Assembly (NCBI GenBank): GCA_028065725.1
Contig: JAPTVL010000387.1
Span: 62,001 to 126,000 of the forward strand
From: Betaproteobacteria bacterium
Lineage (GTDB): Bacteria > Pseudomonadota > Gammaproteobacteria > Burkholderiales > Rhodocyclaceae
Length of the DNA stretch: 64,000 bases
Direction: 5' to 3'
The translations under genes were made by a program, and so were the position numbers. Shown piece by piece: positions 58,926 to 64,000 of this stretch (the first letter of the stretch is position 1; every line of letters starts with the position of its first letter). The notes under the pieces were generated by a model, which worked only from the letters and a program-made list of their open reading frames with translations, was not told where the DNA came from and searched no databases.

Positions 58926-59279
58926 ATGAACAAATCACTCAGCATTTTCACGATCCTGCTTGCACTGAACGCAACGGCGAGCGCACAAGAGACGGTGGAG
59001 GCGGTCCGGACCAGCGGTACTGCCGAGCTCTCGCGCGTGGCCGATCACAAGATTAACCCGTGCAGCCAGAACATCCCGATCCACCTGCCCGCCACGGTGA
59101 GCAAGGGTGAGGTCATTTCGATCCAGTACGAAATTTCGGGCAACAAGATCGCGGACAGTTTCATGGTGACCGGAATCACCGTCAGCGGTGACACCTGCGC
59201 CATCGAGAGCAAGCACAGCACCTCGGCCGACGGCGAGAGCGACATGATTTTTGCGCAGTCTTGCAGGAAGCTCAGGTAA
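58926..59279 (+). CDS. Exported hypothetical protein
   Basis: 117 residues. Signal peptide MNKSLSIFTILLALNATASA, then a mature domain of about 97 residues, predicted beta-rich, with three Cys (NPCSQNIP, GDTCAIES, AQSCRKLR). At most one disulfide pair can form, leaving one free Cys. No family recognised. GCGAGGAT precedes the start. Periplasmic location is likely. Confidence 0.7.
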   Translation: MNKSLSIFTILLALNATASAQETVEAVRTSGTAELSRVADHKINPCSQNIPIHLPATVSKGEVISIQYEISGNKIADSFMVTGITVSGDTCAIESKHSTSADGESDMIFAQSCRKLR

Positions 59280-59348
59280 ACCGCTAGCGGGCTGCTGCGC
59301 GCCTGATACCACGGGCGCGGCGGAAAATGACGACAGCGCCCCGCCGTC

Positions 59349-60473
59349 TCAGGCGCTGATCAGCTTCAGATCGAAGACCCGCTCGATCAGCCAGACTAGC
59401 GCTACGCCCAAGGTCAGCAGCGAACCGCCGATGAACACGCCGCGACGATAGAAGCCGCTGGCGCGCAAGGCATAGGCCAGCGGCAGGAAGGTCGCGACGA
59501 TGGCGAGTTGACCGACCTCCACGCCGAGATTGAAGCCGAGCAGCGAAAGCACCAGCGTTTCCTGCGGCAGGCCGAGTTCGGCCAGCACGCTGGCAAAGCC
59601 GAAACCGTGGATCAGGCCGAAGCCGAAAGCCACCATCCAGCGCCGGCGCTCGACCAGCGGCATGAGGTTGTTGGCGGCGGCCAGCACCACCGATGCGGCG
59701 ATCGCCGATTCGACCAGGCGCGAGGGCAGCGCCACCAGGCCCATGGCCGCCAGCGTCAGCGTGATCGAATGCGCGATGGTGAAGGCGGTGACCACCCACA
59801 GCACCTCGCGCAGGGCTTCGCCGAAACGCGCGACGCCGCGCCAGCGCCCCGCCTCATGCACCAGCACCGCCGGCAGCAGCAGAGCCAGCAGGAACAGGAT
59901 GTGGTCGAAACCGATCCAGATATGCCAGATGCCTTCGACCAGATACTGGCCGAAAGCGCGCAAGCGCGAAACGCCTTCGGCTGCGAATCGCTGTTGGGCG
60001 CGCTGCGGCGAGAGCACCGCGGTCTGCGTCGCGCCGTCGAGGCTCAGGCGCAACAGGCCGCGATGCAGGGCATCGAGCTCGAACAGCAGGCGGTAGTTCA
60101 GCGCCAGTTCGCCGCTGTCGGCCGGGCAGCGGCCGGCGAGTTGCAGCACGGCATAGGCGCCATCGCCATGCGAATCGACCAGTTGATCAGCCACCTGCAG
60201 CGTACAGGCCCCGCCGCGCTGCAGCGATAGCCGGCCCAGCGCCCAGGCGGCGATCTCGGCATGACGTGCGCGCAATTCGCCCCAGGTGATCTCGCCATCG
60301 CCGTCGTCGTCCAGACCGAGGGCGAAATCGATATCGCGCAGCGCGATGTCCCACTGCCCCGACACGGCGCCGCCCTTGATGTCGAGCACCAGATAACTGT
60401 CGCTGGCCTTGTGCGCCAGCACCGGCAGCGCGATCAGCAGCAGCAGGCCGCACAGCCACGACCGCAGCCTCAT
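59349..60473 (-). CDS. HupE/UreJ-like membrane protein with EF-hand-like loop
   Basis: 374 residues. A signal peptide (MRLRSWLCGLLLLIALPVLA) leads a periplasmic domain of about 170 residues holding DDDGDGEITWGEL, a good EF-hand calcium loop, then six or seven helices with the HupE_UreJ_2 pattern (GIWHIWIGFDHILFLLALLL, FTIAHSITLTLAAMGL, GFGLIHGFGFASVL, LGFNLGVEVGQLAIV) and conserved His residues that may bind a metal. No hydrogenase or urease genes are near. It shares a base with the stop of the TPR gene upstream, so they work together. Confidence 0.85.
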   Translation of the reverse strand: MRLRSWLCGLLLLIALPVLAHKASDSYLVLDIKGGAVSGQWDIALRDIDFALGLDDDGDGEITWGELRARHAEIAAWALGRLSLQRGGACTLQVADQLVDSHGDGAYAVLQLAGRCPADSGELALNYRLLFELDALHRGLLRLSLDGATQTAVLSPQRAQQRFAAEGVSRLRAFGQYLVEGIWHIWIGFDHILFLLALLLPAVLVHEAGRWRGVARFGEALREVLWVVTAFTIAHSITLTLAAMGLVALPSRLVESAIAASVVLAAANNLMPLVERRRWMVAFGFGLIHGFGFASVLAELGLPQETLVLSLLGFNLGVEVGQLAIVATFLPLAYALRASGFYRRGVFIGGSLLTLGVALVWLIERVFDLKLISA

Positions 60474-61696
60474 CACCCAGCCCCGGCAGGACTTGCTTCG
60501 CGGCGTGTCGCCAACGCCGACTGTTCGCCCAGCCGGCGCAGGCGCGCATCCTCGAAACCGCTGCTGCGCAGCCAGTCGCGCACGACTTGAGCCGCTGCCG
60601 CGTCCTGCGCCGCAATGGCGGCTTCGAGCAGAATGCGGGCATCGCGCGGTTCGCGCTGCACGGCGTAGTTTTCCGCCGCCAGACGCAGGGCTTGTTTCGC
60701 ATCGCCGCGCAGGCGCAAGCGGTAGCGCGCCTCCTCGGCGCGGTGGGTGGTGTCGCCGCGCTGCCGGGCAGCGGCGAAACGCTCTTCCAGGAACTGCGCC
60801 AGACGGCCCGCACCGGGCCGCTTCAGGGCCGCCTCGGCCTCGGCCAGACGCAGCAACAAACCGTCGGAGACTTCCCAGCCGGCCAGTTCCTTGAGCACTT
60901 CGGCCGGCCGGCCCATGTCGAGCAGGAAATCGCCCCAGGCGGCGAGCAGATAACCGTCGTCGCGCCCGAGGCCCAGGGCCTCCCGGTAGTGCTGCTCGGC
61001 CAGCGCCGGCTGGCCGCGCCAGGCCGCCACCTCGCCCATCCGGGTCAGCAGCCAAAGCCGGCGATCGGCATCACCGGCCGTCCCCAGCGCCTGCTGCAAT
61101 GATCGGTAGGCGGTCTCGAGCTGGCCGCCATAGGCCTGTACCAGGGCGATGCAGCCGCCGAACAGGGTGCTGCGGCCGAGTCTCTGCAGTGCCGTGCATT
61201 CCTGCTGCGCCGCCGCATAGTCGGCCTGCACCAGGTAGATCGCAGCGCGCCAAGCGTGGGCGACGGCCAGCTCGGGATCGAGCGCGAGGGCCGCGGCAAA
61301 GTCGTCCAGCGCGCCGGCGAAGTCGTGGCGATACTGCCGCAGCAGCCCGTGGATGAAGCGCAGCGAGGCCGGCAAGGGCTCCGCAAAGCGAGCCACCACT
61401 GCTTCCGCATAGCCCACGTAGCGCGGATCGCCGCGGGCCATGGCGAGATCGAAATAGGCTTGGGCAAGTCGCGCCGCGGATGCCGGATCGCCCGGAGCAG
61501 CCATCATCTCGCGGCGCAGGGCGGCCAGTTCGCGCGCGTTGGGGTCACCGGCACGCAAGGGCAGGCGCTCCAGTACCTCGGTGTCGGCCAGCGGCTTGCG
61601 CGGTGCAGCATGCACCGGCAGCGCCAGCACGGCAATCGCCAGAAACCGGGTCAGCAGACAAAATCGTGCGCAGCGGGTCAACTTGCCGAAAGCCAT
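60473..61696 (-). CDS. Exported TPR protein paired with the HupE/UreJ-like protein
   Basis: 407 residues from ATG 61696 (ATG 61723 is possible). Signal peptide (RFLAIAVLALPVHAAP) followed by many helical TPR-like repeats (ARLAQAYFDLAMARGDPRYV, FAGALDDFAAALALDPELAV, GEVAAWRGQPALAEQHYREA). No enzyme motif. Periplasmic scaffold is the likely role. Coupled start/stop (TGATG) with the membrane protein gene. The end of the gene carries a copy of the 22-nt repeat, read as QSALATR. Confidence 0.8.
   Translation of the reverse strand: MAFGKLTRCARFCLLTRFLAIAVLALPVHAAPRKPLADTEVLERLPLRAGDPNARELAALRREMMAAPGDPASAARLAQAYFDLAMARGDPRYVGYAEAVVARFAEPLPASLRFIHGLLRQYRHDFAGALDDFAAALALDPELAVAHAWRAAIYLVQADYAAAQQECTALQRLGRSTLFGGCIALVQAYGGQLETAYRSLQQALGTAGDADRRLWLLTRMGEVAAWRGQPALAEQHYREALGLGRDDGYLLAAWGDFLLDMGRPAEVLKELAGWEVSDGLLLRLAEAEAALKRPGAGRLAQFLEERFAAARQRGDTTHRAEEARYRLRLRGDAKQALRLAAENYAVQREPRDARILLEAAIAAQDAAAAQVVRDWLRSSGFEDARLRRLGEQSALATRREASPAGAG
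60501..60522 (-). repeat. Dispersed 22-nt repeat, copy 7 (end of TPR gene)
   Basis: Reverse-strand match to AGTCGGCGYTGG-N3-TACGGCG with about two mismatches, inside the last 17 codons of the TPR gene. Confidence 0.6.
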
Positions 61697-61762
61697 AGGC
61701 GTTAAGTGCTCTGTGCTCGCCATCCCGGGCGTCACTGTTTTCAAAAAATTCAAGGAGTTTAC

Positions 61763-62056
61763 ATGAGCAAGCTACTGTCCATCCTGATCGCCGCCGCCTT
61801 CGCCACCGTTTCCGCCGGTTCCTTCGCTGCCTCCCATGGCGGTGCCATGAAGGACGACAAGAAAGTAGAAAAGAAGGAAGAGAAGAAAGACGCCGCCAAG
61901 GCCGAGAAGAAGGAAGAGAAGAAAGACGCCAAGGCTGATGCCAAGGCCGAGAAGAAGGATGCCAAGGCCGACGCCAAGGCTGACAAGAAAGAAGCCCCCA
62001 AGGCCGATGCCAAGGCTGACAAGAAGGAAGCCCCCAAGGCTGCTGAAAAGAAGTAA
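61763..62056 (+). CDS. Exported Lys/Ala/Asp/Glu-rich repeat protein
   Basis: 97 residues with AAGGAG before the start. Signal peptide (MSKLLSILIAAAFATVSAGS, cleavage near FAASHGG), then almost only K, A, D and E arranged as short repeats (EKKEEKKDA, KADAKAEKKDA, KADKKEAP twice). Helix-forming, highly charged, probably disordered in the periplasm. Similar in style to acid-shock or histone-like tails, but no family is certain. Followed by a good terminator, so it is monocistronic. Confidence 0.75.
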   Translation: MSKLLSILIAAAFATVSAGSFAASHGGAMKDDKKVEKKEEKKDAAKAEKKEEKKDAKADAKAEKKDAKADAKADKKEAPKADAKADKKEAPKAAEKK

Positions 62057-62071
62057 TTCAGTTGCTGCCTG

Positions 62072-62098
62072 AAAAGCGGGCTGCGGCCCGCTTTTTTT
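62072..62098 (+). terminator. Rho-independent terminator
   Basis: AAAAGCGGGC and GCCCGCTTTT form a 10-bp stem with TGCG loop, followed by further Ts, 15 bases after the Lys/Ala-rich gene. Confidence 0.9.
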
Positions 62099-62117
62099 AT
62101 GTCCGAGCGAGTCGCGA

Positions 62118-62183
62118 GGACGGTACCCCCCGGTGGGGTATGTCTCCGCCGGAGGCGGGGACGGTATCCCCTGGTGGGGATGT
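62118..62183. repeat. REP-like tandem palindromic repeat
   Basis: Two related units, GGACGGTACCCC...GGTGGGGTATGT (62118-62143) and GGACGGTATCCCC...GGTGGGGATGTT (62159-62184), each with its own small palindrome (e.g. ATCCCC/GGGGAT), flank a CCGCC/GGCGG mini hairpin. It fills the gap between the terminator and a decayed gene, as REP/BIME elements do. Confidence 0.5.
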
Positions 62184-62643
62184 TAGCGGCGCCCTCCTTG
62201 CAGCGCCGCAGACTCGATGACCCGGTTATGCGGCAAAGCATCCAGAGCACCATCGAGCAGGGCGCGGGCGATATCCTCCGGCCTGACCGGCTGCCAGCGG
62301 CGTGGAATCAGCGGCCGTAGCGGGCGCAGCAGGGCCAGACTGAGTGCCTCGGCGGGACGGCGCTCAGCGCGATCGGTATCGATCAGGGCGGGACGCACAA
62401 TCGTATAGCCGGGATAGCCGAGCCGGCCGATCGCCTCCTCGGCCTCGCCCTTGGTGCGCAGATAGAAGTTTTTCGACGCGGCATCGGCGCCCAGCGAGGA
62501 ATTCAGCGTGAAGCGCGTAGCGCCGGCGGCGGGCGCCGGGTCAGGGCCACGACCTCGCCCACGCGCGGATCGGCCAGCGCCTGGGCCAGCACCTCGCGGC
62601 CGACTGCGCCGGTGGCGCCTACCCGCAACAAACGCGAGCTCAT
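62183..62643 (-). pseudogene. Decayed NAD(P)-binding atypical SDR (YbjT/HTATIP2-like)
   Basis: The start (ATG 62643) gives LLRVGATGAVGREVLAQALA and EVVALTRRPPP, a normal cofactor-binding N-terminus. That frame ends at a stop about 47 codons in. A second frame then carries the family's second half (ATRFTLNSSLGADAASKNFY, LRTKGEAEEAIGRLGYPGYT, IVRPALIDTD, VRPEDIARALLDGA). About 50-60 residues normally found between the two parts are missing, so an internal out-of-frame deletion near 62525 has destroyed the gene. The start overlaps the methyltransferase stop (ATGA), a relic of an operon. Confidence 0.8.
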
Positions 62644-63275
62644 GCCGGTGCTACCCGGCGCCAGACGCTGGCCAGCCAGGGCTGCTGCTCGCAGGGCAAA
62701 CCAGCCGGCCGGTAGTAATGTTCGAGCTCGGCGAAACCGGCCGCGACCAGGTACTCGCGCCAGACGGCAAGGTCGTAATAAGCGCCATAGCGCTCGCCGC
62801 TGACGATCTCCTGGTTGTCGCCGCGCGGATTCGAGCTGAACAGCACCCCGCCGGGCTTCAGCGTCGCATGCAACTGACGCAATACGCGCGGCAACTCCTG
62901 GCGCGGCACGTGGAACAGCGACGCATTGGCAAAGACGCCATCGAAACGCAAAGCGGGCAGATCGAGGTTGAGGAAATCCTGCTGCCAGACGTCGCAGCCG
63001 CTATGGGTGCGTGCCATGGCCGCGAGCGCCGGCGCCCCTTCCAGACCGACGACCCTGTGCCCACGCCGCGTGAAGGCCAACAGATCCCGCCCGGGGCCGC
63101 AGCCGAAGTCCAGGATCGTGCAGGGCGGCGGCTCCGGTATATGCCGCAGCAAGGCCTCGATGTTCTGCTCGACATCGTGGTGGCGCGTGCCTTCCCAGAA
63201 GGCGTCGGCCCGTGCATGGTAGTGCCCGAGCGTACGATCGACGAGTTGCCGCAGAGTCTCCGGATCAAGTGTCAT
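62640..63275 (-). CDS. Class I SAM-dependent methyltransferase
   Basis: 211 residues. SAM-binding motif I ILDFGCGPGRDLLAFTRRGH, acidic loop GLEGAPALAAMA, motif II DFLNLDLPALRFDGVFANAS and motif III LKPGGVLFSSNPRGDN are all clear. Methyltransf_11/25-like. The methyl acceptor is not predictable. Upstream of the decayed SDR on the same strand. Confidence 0.88.
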   Translation of the reverse strand: MTLDPETLRQLVDRTLGHYHARADAFWEGTRHHDVEQNIEALLRHIPEPPPCTILDFGCGPGRDLLAFTRRGHRVVGLEGAPALAAMARTHSGCDVWQQDFLNLDLPALRFDGVFANASLFHVPRQELPRVLRQLHATLKPGGVLFSSNPRGDNQEIVSGERYGAYYDLAVWREYLVAAGFAELEHYYRPAGLPCEQQPWLASVWRRVAPA

Positions 63276-63314
63276 GTGCCGTTAGGTTCCGGCCTTGATC
63301 CCGGCTTGTCAAGG

Positions 63315-63336
63315 CGCCGTATCGCCAACGCCGACT
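63315..63336 (-). repeat. Dispersed 22-nt repeat, copy 8 (before the methyltransferase gene)
   Basis: Exact reverse-strand match to AGTCGGCGYTGG-N3-TACGGCG in the 108-bp gap between the WxxGxW gene and the methyltransferase start. Confidence 0.8.
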
Positions 63337-63383
63337 TTCCAATGAAAAGCTGGCAGGGCTTTCGTGCTTCTACGCGGCAGCCC

Positions 63384-63821
63384 TCACCTGGAATATTCGC
63401 GCCGCCCGTCCCGCCGATGCGAAGAGCGGTAATCGTGATCATCCTGGTAGCGCCACTGTTGCGCGTAGCCGTGGCGCCGGTGATTGTGCGATTCCCAACG
63501 TGGCGGCTCCAGATACCAGCGGCCGCCGCGTTGCTCCCAGTGCCCGGCAACATGGCGGTAGCCTGGTCGCGCCCGATTCCACGCGCCAGGATTCCAGACG
63601 TGGCGATGGCCGTTCGAGGCCCAGTAGCCCGGCGCCCAGACATGGCCAGGCACGGCGACCGGGACGTACTCGACGACAGGCGCCGGCGGCGGACCGATGT
63701 CGACGCCGATAAACACGTCACCGATCCTGAAGCGGACGTCCGCACTATCCGCGAAGGAGGATGTAGAAAACAGCGTGACCACCACGGCGGCAAAGGACGA
63801 AATTTGCTTGGCAGTTCTCAT
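63384..63821 (-). CDS. Exported WxxGxW/YxWGxW-repeat protein
   Basis: 145 residues. Signal peptide (SSFAAVVVTLFSTSSFA), then Pro/Val-rich linker and the repeat WAPGYWA, WNPGAWNR, VAGHWEQRGGRWYLEPPRWE, ending in a His/Arg/Tyr-rich basic tail. Such BcpO-related proteins are common, exported and uncharacterised. AGGAGAA stands nine bases before the start. Confidence 0.85.
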   Translation of the reverse strand: MRTAKQISSFAAVVVTLFSTSSFADSADVRFRIGDVFIGVDIGPPPAPVVEYVPVAVPGHVWAPGYWASNGHRHVWNPGAWNRARPGYRHVAGHWEQRGGRWYLEPPRWESHNHRRHGYAQQWRYQDDHDYRSSHRRDGRREYSR

Positions 63822-64000
63822 GTGATTCTCCTTGTCAATCGCGCGTCTTGAATGAACGACACGCTGATGAACAAGTTAACGCACGAGCACGCTCCCTTCA
63901 CCCGCAAAACTGTAAGCCGGGAAGGCCGTTTGTAAGTGGATGTACGGGTCGAAACAAAGTCAATCCGGCGACGACGGCATCGTGCCCATTGCTGCCGGTG

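Overview
The window is GC-rich and reads as a chromosome segment of a denitrifying betaproteobacterium, most like the Rhodocyclaceae/Sterolibacteriaceae group. This rests on gene content: a cytochrome cd1 nitrite reductase (nirS), an mla-yadGH cluster, a gph-trpEGDC cluster, an rsmI/yraN/gmhA/dolP/rfaE2 neighbourhood and a uvrA/yajR/ssb neighbourhood. The genus is inference. No rRNA or tRNA gene was seen.

Layout. 1-5.1 kb (minus): outer-membrane lipid-asymmetry operon mlaFEDACB followed by a YadGH-type ABC exporter. 5.2-20.7 kb (plus): a sigma-54 response regulator, then a compact MSHA-type (type IV/type II-like) pilus operon: MshM ATPase, MshL secretin, MshN-like TPR protein, MshE, MshG, a GspL/PilM-N-like platform protein, two small accessory proteins, a large prepilin-like protein ending in an L-type-lectin-like domain, and a prepilin. 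20.7-22.1 kb: an AAA/DUF4143 ATPase between imperfect direct repeats. 22.1-25.8 kb: galE, rpe, a MerR regulator beside a truncated SDR gene, and gph. 25.8-30.3 kb: tryptophan genes, apparently led by a Trp-codon leader peptide and interrupted between trpD and trpC by a small GxxExxY gene in 37-bp near-perfect terminal inverted repeats. 30.3-34.8 kb (minus): RND efflux adaptor and pump plus a DUF2892 protein. 35.1-36.9 kb: nirS. 36.9-43.6 kb (minus): TRAP transporter (P, Q, M), D-2-hydroxyacid dehydrogenase, MFS transporter and CbiX-like protein, divergent from a FadR-type regulator. 44.6-45.7 kb: TerC and Usp. 45.9-46.2 kb: RNase P RNA (minus). 46.2-51.5 kb: DUF3025, pyrC, rsmI, then yraN, an exported HIRAN protein, gmhA/diaA, a BON lipoprotein and rfaE2. 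51.5-58.9 kb: TAXI protein, ssb, YajR-type MFS, a class III cyclase-like protein, uvrA and a small unknown. 58.9-64 kb: small exported proteins, a HupE/UreJ-like membrane protein with a TPR partner, a Lys/Ala-rich exported protein, a decayed NAD(P)-binding gene, a methyltransferase and a WxxGxW protein.

The most unusual signals are (i) the GxxExxY cassette with its terminal inverted repeats inside the trp cluster, (ii) a 22-nt element (AGTCGGCGYTGG-N3-TACGGCG) found at least eight times in both orientations, in intergenic gaps and inside genes in different reading frames, (iii) the prepilin-lectin fusion that may be the tip adhesin of the MSHA-like pilus, and (iv) the DUF4143 ATPase between repeats with a promoter that predicts a leaderless mRNA. 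No search or alignment software was used. Family calls rest on motifs read by eye.
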